A program made the position numbers and the translations under genes. This document shows, piece after piece, positions 1 to 8,398 of a DNA stretch of 64,000 nt; position 1 is the stretch's first letter, and each line of letters starts with the position of its first letter. A model generated the notes under the pieces. That model was not told where the DNA came from and did not search any database. It saw only the letters and a program-made list of their open reading frames with translations. Origin of the DNA: Pandoraea pneumonica (GTDB lineage Bacteria; Pseudomonadota; Gammaproteobacteria; Burkholderiales; Burkholderiaceae); assembly GCF_902459645.1 (NCBI RefSeq), contig NZ_CABPSK010000002.1, positions 186,001 to 250,000 on the forward strand, written 5' to 3'.

Positions 1-524
1 GCGATCTGCTTCTCGCCGGCCACCGCAAGGTTGCCGTTGCCGAGCACTTCCATCACGGTCACGGTGATCTGACCGGAGAACACGTTGTTGGCGTTGGCCG
101 CGCCCTTGGCGTCGAACTTGTTCGCGCCGGTGGCATCGAGACTCTGGTTGTTGAACACCCCGCCCACCACACCCGGCATCTGGTTGAGCGTGAGCGAGCC
201 GCTACCGGCGCGCGTGGTGTTGGCCGCCGAGTTCTTGCTCGCGGCCGTGTTCTCGTTGATCGTGATCGTGAGAATGTCGCCCACGTTACGCGGGCGGCGG
301 TCTTCGAAGAGCGGCCGGTTCGAATAGATCGGACGATAGATCGAGCCTTCCGGATCGGCCGCCATCGGCGGGGGCGGCGGGCGCGTGGTGGTCGGGCCTT
401 GCACCACCGGCTCTTGCGGCACGTAGGCGCAGCCCGCCAGACCGCTCAACGTAGCGGCGGCCGCGAGCGCAAGCATCCGCGCGAGGCCTGCGCTACGTTG
501 CGGGACGGTCGATTGAGCTGACAT
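1..524 (-). CDS. flgH: Flagellar L-ring lipoprotein FlgH (3' end outside window)
   Basis: FlgH builds the L ring that guides the flagellar rod through the outer membrane. The gene starts at 524 behind an AGGAAAGC ribosome binding site and runs off the left edge, so about 174 N-terminal residues are visible. A hydrophobic signal segment ends in the lipobox LAGC (about residues 29-32), as expected for a lipoprotein. The stretch 'RPLFEDRRPRNVGDILTI' and the following Asn/Ala-rich part are typical of FlgH. It lies 51 bp downstream of flgG and would be the next gene of the flgBCDEFGH operon. The C-terminal part cannot be judged. Confidence 0.93.
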   Translation of the reverse strand, partial: MSAQSTVPQRSAGLARMLALAAAATLSGLAGCAYVPQEPVVQGPTTTRPPPPPMAADPEGSIYRPIYSNRPLFEDRRPRNVGDILTITINENTAASKNSAANTTRAGSGSLTLNQMPGVVGGVFNNQSLDATGANKFDAKGAANANNVFSGQITVTVMEVLGNGNLAVAGEKQI

Positions 525-575
525 GTCTGCTTTCCTGAACACTAAACTGGCGGCAACAATAACGGCAGCCGCCAC

Positions 576-1358
576 TTACATCTGCGTCAGACGCTGGAGC
601 ATCTGATCGGACGCGGTCACGGCCTTCGAGTTGATTTCGTAGGCACGCTGCGCCTGAATCATGTTCACCAGTTCTTCCACCACGTTCACGTTCGACGTTT
701 CGACGTAGTTCTGATTGAGCACGCCCGCGCCGTTGGTGCCCGGCTGCGCCACGTTCGGCGCGCCCGAGGCGGCCGTCTCGGCGTACAGGTTCTCGCCCAT
801 GCTTTGCAGGCCAGCGTTGTTGATGAACGTGGCGAGCTGGAACGTCCCGATCTGCACGTTGGCCGTGCTGCCCGGCTGCGTCACCGACACCGTACCGTCG
901 CGCGCGATGGTCAGCGACAGGGCATTGGCCGGAATCGTGATCGCCGGTTGAATCGGGTAGCCCGACGACGTCACCAATTGACCGTTGTTGTCGACTTGGA
1001 ACGAGCCGTCGCGCGTGTAGGCGGTCGTGCCGTCCGGCATCAGCACCTGGAAGAAGCCGTCGCCGTTGATGGCCACGTCCTTCGCGTTGCTCGTCGAGGT
1101 CAGGTTGCCCTGCGTGAAGATGCGCTCGGTCGCGGCCGGACGCACGCCGGTACCCAGTTGCAGGCCCGAAGGCAGCAGCGTTTGCTGCGACGACTGCGCG
1201 CCGGGCTGGCGAATGGTCTGGTACAGCAAGTCCTCGAACACCGCGCGGCCCTTCTTGAAGCCGTTCGTGCTGGTGTTGGCGAGGTTGTTCGAAATCACGT
1301 CCATGTTCGTCTGCTGGGCGTTCATGCCGGTGGCAGCGATGTAGAGCGAACGGATCAT
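576..1358 (-). CDS. flgG: Flagellar distal rod protein FlgG
   Basis: FlgG forms the distal rod of the flagellar basal body in the periplasm. The 260-residue length equals that of E. coli FlgG. The N-terminal rod-protein motif with '[18 protein letters not shown]' lies at about residues 12-29, and the C-terminal helix with '[19 protein letters not shown]' lies at about residues 227-245. Both ends pair as coiled coil in the assembled rod. The gene sits between flgF (58 bp upstream) and flgH in the rod/hook operon. No defects are visible. Confidence 0.97.
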   Translation of the reverse strand: MIRSLYIAATGMNAQQTNMDVISNNLANTSTNGFKKGRAVFEDLLYQTIRQPGAQSSQQTLLPSGLQLGTGVRPAATERIFTQGNLTSTSNAKDVAINGDGFFQVLMPDGTTAYTRDGSFQVDNNGQLVTSSGYPIQPAITIPANALSLTIARDGTVSVTQPGSTANVQIGTFQLATFINNAGLQSMGENLYAETAASGAPNVAQPGTNGAGVLNQNYVETSNVNVVEELVNMIQAQRAYEINSKAVTASDQMLQRLTQM

Positions 1359-1416
1359 TTGGTGTTTCTCCCCGTGGTCGGTCGTGGCACGCCTTGTGCG
1401 GCGCGCCGTCGGCCCG

Positions 1417-2160
1417 TTAGCTGAAGTTCAGCAGCTGGTTGGCGGATTGTTCGTTGGTGTCGGCCGTTTGCAGCATCTTCATCTGCATCTCAAACGCACG
1501 CGACTGCGAAATCATGTTCACCAGGCCACTGACCGGGTTCACGTTGCTGTTTTCAATCGAACCCGCCACGACGACGACGTTCGGGTCGACCTGCACCGGC
1601 GCGTTGTTGCCCGTACGGAACAAGCCGTCGTCGCCACGCACCAGATTGCCTTCCGGCGGATTGACCAGCTTCAACTGCCCCATCACGGCGATCGAGTTGG
1701 GCGGATCGCCCTGCCCCAGCGCCGAAATCGTACCGTCGGTGCCAATCGTCACCGCAGCACCCGGCGGCACGGCGGCCGGACCGGCATCGGTCATGACCGG
1801 CAGACCGTGCAGCGTGAGCTGGCCGTCGGCCGTCATTTCGAGGTTGCCGCCACGGGTATAGGCTTCGCGGCCCTGCGCATCGCGCACGGCCAGCCAGCCT
1901 TGCCCCTGAATGGCGACGTCGAGCGCGCGCCCCGTTTGCTGCATCGCGCCGGGCGTGAAATCGGTGCCCGGCGTCGAGGTCGTGACGAAGGTGCGCGTAC
2001 CGGCTGCGCCGTCTTCGGCACGCACCGGCACTTGACGGAACGACGCGAGCTGGGCCCGGAAGCCCGGCGTCGAGACGTTGGCCAGATTGTTGGCGGTGGT
2101 CGATTGCTGCTCCATCGCCTGTTTCGCGCCAGCCATGGCGATATAGATCAGACGATCCAT
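1417..2160 (-). CDS. flgF: Flagellar proximal rod protein FlgF
   Basis: FlgF is one of the proximal rod subunits of the basal body. The 247-residue product has the rod-family N-terminus ([19 protein letters not shown] followed by the NNLAN motif at about residues 24-28) and the C-terminal motif '[19 protein letters not shown]' near residues 210-228. The length is typical of the family. Its place between flgE and flgG matches the conserved order. It is told from FlgG by the shorter N-terminus and by position. Confidence 0.96.
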   Translation of the reverse strand: MDRLIYIAMAGAKQAMEQQSTTANNLANVSTPGFRAQLASFRQVPVRAEDGAAGTRTFVTTSTPGTDFTPGAMQQTGRALDVAIQGQGWLAVRDAQGREAYTRGGNLEMTADGQLTLHGLPVMTDAGPAAVPPGAAVTIGTDGTISALGQGDPPNSIAVMGQLKLVNPPEGNLVRGDDGLFRTGNNAPVQVDPNVVVVAGSIENSNVNPVSGLVNMISQSRAFEMQMKMLQTADTNEQSANQLLNFS

Positions 2161-2200
2161 CGACGCCCCTTCTGCAAGTTACGCATGCGCGCCGCTCCGC

Positions 2201-3457
2201 TTACAGGTTGACCATCGTTTGCATCAACTGGTCTTCCGTCTTGATCGTCTGCGCGTTGGCTTGGTAGTTACGCTGCGCGGTGATCATGTGGACCAGTTCG
2301 GCGGTCAAGTCGACGTTCGAGGCTTCGACGGCACCGGCTTGCAGCTTGCCCATGTTCGTACCGCCCGGCACGCCGACGATGGGGATACCCGAGGCGGCCG
2401 ACTCTTGCCAGAGGTTGTTGCCCATCGGGATCAGGCCTTGCACGTTGTTGAAGTTGGCCAGCGCCACTTGACCGAGCACCATCGACTGCGTGTTCGAGTA
2501 CGTGCCGACGATCGTGCCGTCTGCGTTGAACGTGAAGCCCGTCAGGCGGCCCGACGTGTAGCCGTTCTGCGTGAGCGTGTTGGGCGTGTAGGTGTTGCCG
2601 TACTGCGTCGTGCCCGACAGGTTCATCGTGATGTTGCCGGCCGAGGCGCCGTTGCCGTACGCAATCGTCGGCAGCGTGATCGGGCCGGTGACAGCGGCGC
2701 CCGTCGAGTCGGTTTGCCCCGTGAGGCTACCGGCCGAGTTGAACGTGAGCGTGGCGACCGGGCCCGTGCCGATTTGCGTGGTGCCGTCGACCGAGGCGTA
2801 GACCTGCCACGTGGCGTTGTTCGTGACCGGATCGACGGCCGACTTCTTGAAGTACAGGTTCACGTCGTGGGAATTGCCCAGCGAGTCGTAGACCTTGAGC
2901 GACGTGCCGTTCGTGTACGAGTTCGGATCGGTGATCGAGAACGTCGTGGTGTTCACGGCGCTGCGCGAGTCGAGGTTGAACTGACCGGTGATCGTGGTCG
3001 TGGCCGTCGGGGCCAGATCGCCCGTCGGGATTTGCAGCGGGACCGGCGAGACGCTGTTGATGATGCCGTTCGGGCCGGACAGGTAGCCGGTCAACTGATC
3101 GCCGTTGGCGTCGACGATGTACCCGTTCTTATCGAGCGAGAACTGGCCGTTACGCGTGTAGGCGATGGTGCCGCCGTTCGAGACGCGGAAGAAGCCGTTA
3201 CCCGAGATCGCCAGGTCGAGCTGACGGTTCGTGACGGTGATGTCGCCCTGCGTGAACTGCTGCGCGATGTTCGACACGCGCGTGCCGATACCGACCGTGT
3301 TGTTGCCGGCGCCGAACAGCGAGCTGGCGTAGATGTCGGCGAACTGCGCCTGACCTTGCTTGAAGCCGACGGTCGCCGCGTTGGCAACGTTGTTGCCGAT
3401 GACGTCCAGGTCCTTGGAGGCGGCGTTCAGGCCGCTCAGTCCGGTCGAAAAGGCCAT
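2201..3457 (-). CDS. flgE: Flagellar hook protein FlgE
   Basis: FlgE polymerises outside the cell into the hook, the flexible joint between rod and filament. The 418-residue product is slightly longer than E. coli FlgE (about 400). It has the conserved N-terminus MAFSTGLSGLNAASKDLDVI followed by NNVANA, a Ser/Thr/Asn-rich central part that forms the exposed hook domains, and the C-terminal coiled-coil motif 'TAELVHMITAQRNYQANAQT' at about residues 383-402. It lies between flgD and flgF, 40 bp from flgF. No cysteine is visible, as is usual for exported axial proteins. Confidence 0.97.
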   Translation of the reverse strand: MAFSTGLSGLNAASKDLDVIGNNVANAATVGFKQGQAQFADIYASSLFGAGNNTVGIGTRVSNIAQQFTQGDITVTNRQLDLAISGNGFFRVSNGGTIAYTRNGQFSLDKNGYIVDANGDQLTGYLSGPNGIINSVSPVPLQIPTGDLAPTATTTITGQFNLDSRSAVNTTTFSITDPNSYTNGTSLKVYDSLGNSHDVNLYFKKSAVDPVTNNATWQVYASVDGTTQIGTGPVATLTFNSAGSLTGQTDSTGAAVTGPITLPTIAYGNGASAGNITMNLSGTTQYGNTYTPNTLTQNGYTSGRLTGFTFNADGTIVGTYSNTQSMVLGQVALANFNNVQGLIPMGNNLWQESAASGIPIVGVPGGTNMGKLQAGAVEASNVDLTAELVHMITAQRNYQANAQTIKTEDQLMQTMVNL

Positions 3458-3555
3458 GGTGATACTCCTGAAATTCGGTTGACGACGCTATCGGTCGCGA
3501 TAAAACGGTTAAAGACTGACTTCGCTTGTTATGTCGCTTGATACGTATTCGGGTC

Positions 3556-4290
3556 TTACAAAATCTCGCGCACGTCGGAGAGCTTGATGTTCGAGCCCGT
3601 GCCCACGTTGAGCAGCGGCGCGCCGGTGGTGCTGGCCACCACGCTTTGCACCTGTGCGTACGAGAGCAGCGTCGGCGTCATCGCCTTGCCGTTGGCCGAA
3701 GCCGTGACCGCCAGCGTGTACTTGCCGTCGGCCACCGCGTTGCCCGCGTCGTCCTTGGCGTCCCACGTCAGGGCTTGCACGCCCGCATCGAGGGCGCCCG
3801 CATTGACCGTGCGCACCACCTTGCCGGTGCTGTCCTTGATCTGGATCGTGACGGTGTCGGCGTCGCTCGGCAGCTCGAAGCCGAACGGCGTGGCCGTCTT
3901 CGTCACGGTGCCGTCGGTTGCCGTGGTGCTGCCCACGCCGATGTTGGTGCCCGGGATCAGCACGCCCTTGCCGACCAGCGCGGCGGCTTGCAGGCTCTGC
4001 GTCGAGTTGAGCTGCGAGGTCACCGACGAGAGCGTGGTGTTCAACTGGGTGATGCCCGAGACCGTGCTGATCTGCGCGAGCTGCGAGGTCACCTGCGAGT
4101 TGTCCATCGGGTTGAGCGGATCCTGATTGTTCATCTGAGCGACGAGCAACTTCAGGAAGCTGTTCTGCAAATCGTCTGCGCTGCCGGCCGACGATTTGGA
4201 GCTAGAACTGCTGCTGTTGGCGGTGCCGTTGATCGAATCGAGGAAGTTCTGCGAGAAATTCGACGCGTTCGATGTATTGATACTTGCCAT
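3556..4290 (-). CDS. flgD: Hook-capping protein FlgD
   Basis: FlgD is the scaffold cap on which hook subunits assemble. The 244-residue protein has the FlgD signature 'FLKLLVAQMNNQDPLNPMDN' at about residues 45-64, followed by the conserved 'QLAQIS' stretch. The C-terminal half contains the FlgD tudor/Ig-like region, with 'LTWDAKDDAGNAVADGKYTL' at about residues 174-193. A low-complexity serine run near residues 26-35 is part of the export-signal end. It lies 98 bp upstream of flgE and 21 bp downstream of flgC. Confidence 0.96.
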   Translation of the reverse strand: MASINTSNASNFSQNFLDSINGTANSSSSSSKSSAGSADDLQNSFLKLLVAQMNNQDPLNPMDNSQVTSQLAQISTVSGITQLNTTLSSVTSQLNSTQSLQAAALVGKGVLIPGTNIGVGSTTATDGTVTKTATPFGFELPSDADTVTIQIKDSTGKVVRTVNAGALDAGVQALTWDAKDDAGNAVADGKYTLAVTASANGKAMTPTLLSYAQVQSVVASTTGAPLLNVGTGSNIKLSDVREIL

Positions 4291-4311
4291 TTCTGGTCTC
4301 CGCGCGGCTGC

Positions 4312-4716
4312 TTATTGGCCGACCGTGAGGGTTTTGAGCATCAGCGTCTTGGCGGTGTTGAGCGCCTCGACGTTGGCCTGATAGGAGCGGGAGGCGGAGA
4401 TCATGTTGACCATCTCCTCCACCGGATTGACGTTGGGCATCGTGACGTAGCCCTGGGCGTTGGCCGCCGGGTTCTTCGGGTCGTAGACGGTCTTGAGCGG
4501 CGACGGGTCTTCGACCACCCCGGCCACTTTCACGCCACCGACTTCCGAGCCCGTTACCGGGTTGACCTGAAACACCACCTGCTTGGCGCGGTAGGGCTGG
4601 CCGTCCGGGCCGGTCACCGACTCGGCGTTGGCCAGGTTGCTGGCGGTGACGTTCATGCGCTGCGACTGGGCCGTCATGGCCGAGCCGGCGACATCGAAAA
4701 TGCTCATGAGTGGCAT
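4312..4716 (-). CDS. flgC: Flagellar proximal rod protein FlgC
   Basis: FlgC is a proximal rod subunit. The 134-residue product matches the family length and carries the rod motif '[20 protein letters not shown]' near residues 14-33. Its C-terminal motif '[20 protein letters not shown]' lies near residues 97-116. The start at 4716 (MPLMSIFD) leaves five bases after the flgB stop; an alternative ATG three codons later gives MSIFD. The tight spacing to flgB and flgD indicates one transcript. Confidence 0.97.
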   Translation of the reverse strand: MPLMSIFDVAGSAMTAQSQRMNVTASNLANAESVTGPDGQPYRAKQVVFQVNPVTGSEVGGVKVAGVVEDPSPLKTVYDPKNPAANAQGYVTMPNVNPVEEMVNMISASRSYQANVEALNTAKTLMLKTLTVGQ

Positions 4717-4721
4717 GGCGC

Positions 4722-5159
4722 TTACCCTTGACTCGTGATGGCCGCCAGCATCGTCTTGATCTGGCTGGAGAGGACCGTGAGGCCCGTTTGGTAATGCACG
4801 GCGTTGTCGGCGAAGTTCACCCGTTCGGCGTCGAGCTCGACGGTGTTGCCGTCCACGCTTTGCTGATACGGCACGCGGTAAAGCAAATCGGGGCCGCCCA
4901 GGGCCGGGGCCGGCGTGCTGGCGCGCGCGGCGATATGGCGCGAGGAGGTGCGCGAGAGCGACACGCTCGACTCGGTGGCCAGTTGCTGCTGGGCGCCGCG
5001 CTCAACTGCCTGATTCAACGCGTTGTTGAAATCGACGTCGCGCGCTTTGTAGCCCGGGGTGTCGGCATTGGCGATGTTCGAGGAAATGACTTCCTGACGA
5101 TAGGCGCGCATGGCTAATGCCTGCTGATTGAACCGCATTGCCGCGTCCAGTTTGTCCAT
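4722..5159 (-). CDS. flgB: Flagellar proximal rod protein FlgB
   Basis: FlgB is the rod subunit closest to the inner-membrane export gate. The 145-residue protein begins [20 protein letters not shown] and has the rod motif '[20 protein letters not shown]' at about residues 22-41; the C-terminus '[19 protein letters not shown]' is also typical. It is the first gene of the minus-strand flgBCDEFGH operon and is divergent from flgA, with about 360 bp of shared upstream region. Confidence 0.97.
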   Translation of the reverse strand: MDKLDAAMRFNQQALAMRAYRQEVISSNIANADTPGYKARDVDFNNALNQAVERGAQQQLATESSVSLSRTSSRHIAARASTPAPALGGPDLLYRVPYQQSVDGNTVELDAERVNFADNAVHYQTGLTVLSSQIKTMLAAITSQG

Positions 5160-5518
5160 GATCTCGCCTCGCTCGATGCTTGCCTTGATGCCCGGTACTG
5201 CTGACTAAGTCGTCTGCGCGCAGACGGGATGCCCTGCCGGGTCCGAAAAAAGTACGGACCTTTTGGCATGCTTCGCATCGTATGCCTCACCCCCGATGTT
5301 CAATCGGAGGAATAGCAAGGGTATTGACCGCCATTTCGGCCCATGGCCCGGCGCCGGACGTCTCTAGAATGGCTTCCTGACGGCATCGGGCGGGGTTCGC
5401 CCCCCAGGCACAGGAACACTGCCCGGTGCTGTCGGCTTCTGACGAGGGACGCGATGTCCCGGATGGTTGAACCGTGTGGCGAGCGCGCAAGCGTGCCGCG
5501 ACGCGAAGGAGAGTGAGC
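5160..5518. promoter_or_regulatory. Divergent flgB / flgA control region
   Basis: This gene-free stretch separates the flgB operon (minus) from flgA (plus) and must hold both promoters. A perfect 16-bp palindrome, CGTCTGCGCGCAGACG, lies at 5211-5226. A second dyad lies at 5240-5260, with GGTCCG and CGGACC arms around an A-rich 9-base loop. I saw no sigma-54 or sigma-28 consensus, which fits activation by FlhDC with the housekeeping sigma factor. That is inference; no FlhDC box was recognised. Confidence 0.6.
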
Positions 5519-6571
5519 ATGGCTGGCAAGTTCGGCGGCAGTTCCGCCTTGGCCTTCCGCGCGCAAGTGGCGCTGCGGGGTGGCAGGCGCGCGGCCGTTC
5601 TGCGCTCCGGCCTGTTGGCTTCGGTGCTGGCGCTCGCCGGTGCCTTCGCTCTGGCCCCTTCGGCCTACGCGGCCAACCCTGGCATCGCGACAGACCCTTC
5701 TGCCCAAAATCTCGGCGACACCCTTGGCCCCGGCGCTATCGTCATCCCCGGCAACAATGCGGCGGCGGGTGGTGTAGCGACGAACGTGCCGACGAATGCG
5801 CGTCCAGTCGCAACGGTCAATGCCAATGCCGGGTATCCGGCGAATGCAAACGGCATGAACGGCGCCAACGCTGGCATCGCCTCCGGACAAGGTGCCGCGC
5901 CGCAGCCGGTAGCGACGGCGCAACCCGTCAATTCCCAATTCCAGAACACCGAAGTCGTGCGGCAGACCGCCGAGCGGTTCCTGCGCGAGCAAACGACCGG
6001 CTTGCCCGGGCAAGTGAAGATCACCGTCGGGGACGCTGTCTCCGAGCGCATGCCCGCTTGCGGTGCGCTCGAACCGTTCCTGCCGCCCGGTGCGCGCCTG
6101 TGGGGCTCGACGACCGTGGGCGTGCGTTGTGCGGGTGAGCGTCCGTGGACGCTGTATCTGCAAGCACGCGTGAGCATCACCGCGACCTATTTCGTGGCGG
6201 CCCGCCAGATCAACCCGGGCGAGACCATCGGCCCGAACGATCTGTCGCCGCGTCAGGGCGACCTGACCCTGCTGCCGCGCACCGTGGCCACCGACGCCGG
6301 GCAGATTGTCGGCACCGTGGCCGTGAACCGAATTACGTCGGGCCTGCCGATCCGCTCCGACTTGCTGCGCAGCGCCATTGCCGTGCAGCAGGGCCAGACC
6401 GTGCGCGTGGTGACGCGCGGCGCGGGCTTCGAAGTGAGTACCGAGGGCCAGGCGCTCTCGCGCGCCAGCGCGGGCGACCCGGTGCAGGTGCGCACGCGGG
6501 CCGGCCAGGTCATCAGCGGCACCGTCAAGAGCAACAAACAAGGCAACATCGAGGTCGAAGTTGCGCTGTAA
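5519..6571 (+). CDS. flgA: P-ring assembly chaperone FlgA
   Basis: FlgA is a periplasmic chaperone needed to assemble the P ring around the rod. The start at 5519 (MAGKFGG) is preferred because AAGGAGAG lies just upstream at 5506-5513; an in-frame upstream start at 5474 lacks this support. A long signal peptide ends near 'PSAYA'. An Asn/Ala-rich low-complexity linker follows to about residue 130. The C-terminal SAF/FlgA region includes 'INPGETIGPNDLSPRQGDL' and 'VQVRTRAGQVISGTV'. At 350 residues it is longer than E. coli FlgA (about 220) because of the linker, as in other Burkholderiaceae. It diverges from flgB. Confidence 0.94.
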   Translation: MAGKFGGSSALAFRAQVALRGGRRAAVLRSGLLASVLALAGAFALAPSAYAANPGIATDPSAQNLGDTLGPGAIVIPGNNAAAGGVATNVPTNARPVATVNANAGYPANANGMNGANAGIASGQGAAPQPVATAQPVNSQFQNTEVVRQTAERFLREQTTGLPGQVKITVGDAVSERMPACGALEPFLPPGARLWGSTTVGVRCAGERPWTLYLQARVSITATYFVAARQINPGETIGPNDLSPRQGDLTLLPRTVATDAGQIVGTVAVNRITSGLPIRSDLLRSAIAVQQGQTVRVVTRGAGFEVSTEGQALSRASAGDPVQVRTRAGQVISGTVKSNKQGNIEVEVAL

Positions 6572-6645
6572 GTAAGTATTCACTCTTACCAAGAATTTGC
6601 TGAATTCACCCGGGCACTTGAACTGGTAACAGGATGTTACTTGCC

Positions 6646-6672
6646 TAAAGTTATGGCGGATAATGCCGTTAC
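6646..6672 (+). promoter_or_regulatory. Sigma-28 (FliA) promoter of flgM
   Basis: TAAAGTTA, an 11-base spacer and GCCGTTAC match the sigma-28 consensus TAAAGTTT-N11-GCCGATAA at 13 of 16 positions with the canonical spacing. It lies 26 bp before the flgM start, so it would make flgMN a late class gene pair, with FliA driving its own anti-sigma factor. Confidence 0.85.
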
Positions 6673-6697
6673 ACAGGCAGGTTTCTGGGGAAAGCAC

Positions 6698-7033
6698 ATG
6701 AAAATCGAACCACCCGCCAATCCGTTGAACGGTGTCGGCCCGGCGAAGGGCGCGGCGACTGATCGGACGAGCGTCGGCACTGCGAGCGCCGACGGCGCGG
6801 CTACGCCTGTGGCCGGCAGCGATGCGAACGTAAGCACGAGCCCGTTGTCGTCGGAGATGCGCGCGTTGCAAGCCGCGCTCGCGCAGACGGGTTCGGCCGA
6901 TATCGACGTCGCCAAGGTGTCCGAGATCAAGCAAGCGATCGCGGAAGGGCGACTCACCATCGATCCGAGCAAAATTGCGGACGGCCTCATTTCGACCGCA
7001 CGCGATCTGCTCTCTACGCAATCGAAGTCATGA
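6698..7033 (+). CDS. flgM: Anti-sigma-28 factor FlgM
   Basis: FlgM binds FliA and holds it inactive until the hook is finished, when FlgM is exported. The start at 6698 (MKIEPP) follows a GGGGAAAG site; an upstream TTG would put the coding region across the promoter. The 111-residue protein has a disordered Ala/Thr/Gly-rich N-terminal half and a C-terminal sigma-binding helix region with 'DVAKVSEIKQAIAEGRLTID' at about residues 74-93. Its end overlaps flgN by four bases (ATGA), which indicates translational coupling. Confidence 0.93.
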   Translation: MKIEPPANPLNGVGPAKGAATDRTSVGTASADGAATPVAGSDANVSTSPLSSEMRALQAALAQTGSADIDVAKVSEIKQAIAEGRLTIDPSKIADGLISTARDLLSTQSKS

Positions 7034-7488
7034 CAACCGAAGCCCTGCTGAACGCCCTCACCGCCGAGACGAACGCCATCAGTGCGTTCACGGCGTTGCT
7101 CGACGAGGAACAGCAGGCATTGGTGAGCGGCACGCTCGACGCGTTGCCCGAGCTGACCGAGCGCAAGACGCGCGCGGTGAGCGATCTCGCGGCACTCGGC
7201 CGCGAGCGCGATTCGCAGTTGCAAGCCTTGGGTTTTACGCCGGATGAATCCGGTGCTACGGCAGCAGCCGCGAGCGACGCGAATCTGGGCGCTGCGTGGC
7301 AAGCCCTGCTGGCGGCCGCGGCGGAAGCCAAGCGCGCCAACGACACAAACGGCGTACTCATCCGCACCCGTCTGACGTACACGCAACAGGCACTGAACGT
7401 GCTGTACGGCCCGGAACAGAACGCCCCCCTATACGGCCCCGACGGCCGCACCACGCCACGCTCTAGCGGTGGGAGTGTGACGGCGTAA
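7030..7488 (+). CDS. flgN: Flagellar export chaperone FlgN
   Basis: FlgN is a cytoplasmic chaperone for the hook-filament junction proteins FlgK and FlgL. The 152-residue, almost fully helical product starts MTTEALLNALTAETNAISAF and contains 'LTERKTRAVSDLAALGRERD' at about residues 41-60, the usual FlgN helical hairpin pattern. Translational overlap with flgM and the shared sigma-28 promoter support the call. Sequence conservation in this family is low, so the name rests partly on position. Confidence 0.88.
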   Translation: MTTEALLNALTAETNAISAFTALLDEEQQALVSGTLDALPELTERKTRAVSDLAALGRERDSQLQALGFTPDESGATAAAASDANLGAAWQALLAAAAEAKRANDTNGVLIRTRLTYTQQALNVLYGPEQNAPLYGPDGRTTPRSSGGSVTA

Positions 7489-7573
7489 CGGCCTCACCAC
7501 TCATCTGCATCTCGGCCAGCACTTCGGCCACTACCTTCCGAATACCGCTCAGCGCGCCGTCTGGCGTGGCAGC

Positions 7574-7609
7574 AAAAAGCCCTCAGACGCTCTCGCACCT
7601 GAGGGCTTT
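7574..7609 (-). terminator. Terminator between flgN and fliA (probably bidirectional)
   Basis: A perfect 11-bp stem (AAAGCCCTCAG / CTGAGGGCTTT) with a 12-base loop lies 24 bp after the fliA stop. Reading on the minus strand it ends in TTTTT, so it fits the end of the flhBAFG-fliA transcript. On the plus strand, 85 bp after flgN, the T-run is only three bases. Confidence 0.85.
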
Positions 7610-7632
7610 CTAATTCCGAACGAAGAAGCGCC

Positions 7633-8361
7633 TTAACCCGCCGACGTCCAAGCCTTATCGCGCAGCGTCGCGCGCAAGCGTGAAATTGCCTGACTGTGCA
7701 GTTGGCACACGCGCGACTCGCTGACTTCGAGCACCGCACCGATTTCGCGCAGGTTCAGTCCCTGCTCGTAGTACAGGCTCATCAGCAACTTCTCGCGATC
7801 GGGTAGCCGGTCGATGGCATCGACCACGCCATGACGCAAACCCTCGTCGAGCAGCATCGTGAGCGGATCTGCACCCGGGTCTGCACAAATGCGGTCGATA
7901 AACGGCTCTTCGTCCGCCGACTCGAAATCTTCGTAATAGATCAGCTGACAGCCGTGCACATCCTGCAACATCTGCTGATACTCAGTCAGCCCGATCGACA
8001 TCTCGCCCGCAATCTCGCTCTCGGACGGACCCCGCCCCAGCCGCTGCTCCAGTCGCTGCACCGCCTGTTCGATCTGACGCGCCGTCTTGCGAATGCCGCG
8101 TGACGCCCAATCCAGCTCGCGCAATTCATCGAGCATCGCGCCGCGAATCCGCTGGCTCGCATAGGTCTCGAACTGCGCGCCCTGCGTCTCTTGATACCGG
8201 TTCGCCGCATCGAGCAGCCCCAGCATGCCAGCCTGAATCAAATCCTCGAGCTCGACGCTCGCCGGCAGCTTCGCCATCAATTGCAGTGCCAGCCGGCGCA
8301 CCAACGGCGCGTATTGGGTCAGCGTGTCGTTCGTGTCGACCTTCCCGCGCGCGGTATACAT
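7633..8361 (-). CDS. fliA: Flagellar sigma factor 28, FliA
   Basis: FliA directs RNA polymerase to late flagellar and chemotaxis promoters. The start at 8361 (MYTARGK) has a strong GGAGGGAAAC site; a longer in-frame reading from 8451 has none and would overlap flhG. The 242-residue length matches FliA. Regions seen are sigma-2 ('ELEDLIQAGMLGLLDAANRY' about 37-56), sigma-3, and a sigma-4 helix-turn-helix near the C-terminus ('LNLREIGAVLEVSESRVCQL'). It lies 37 bp downstream of flhG and ends the flhB-flhA-flhF-flhG-fliA run before a terminator. Confidence 0.97.
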   Translation of the reverse strand: MYTARGKVDTNDTLTQYAPLVRRLALQLMAKLPASVELEDLIQAGMLGLLDAANRYQETQGAQFETYASQRIRGAMLDELRELDWASRGIRKTARQIEQAVQRLEQRLGRGPSESEIAGEMSIGLTEYQQMLQDVHGCQLIYYEDFESADEEPFIDRICADPGADPLTMLLDEGLRHGVVDAIDRLPDREKLLMSLYYEQGLNLREIGAVLEVSESRVCQLHSQAISRLRATLRDKAWTSAG

Positions 8362-8398
8362 GTTTCCCTCCGCTTCCTCTCGACGCGTGCCGTGCGGC

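Noticed and set aside
3458-3555. Possible sigma-28 promoter before flgE (ACCGATAG on the minus strand)
   Set aside because: The -35 part does not match at the right distance; flgE is better explained as an internal gene of the flgB operon.
5300-7021. Minus-strand reading frame of 573 codons opposite flgA and flgM
   Set aside because: It is antisense to two well-supported genes and an intergenic promoter; its translation has no family signature.
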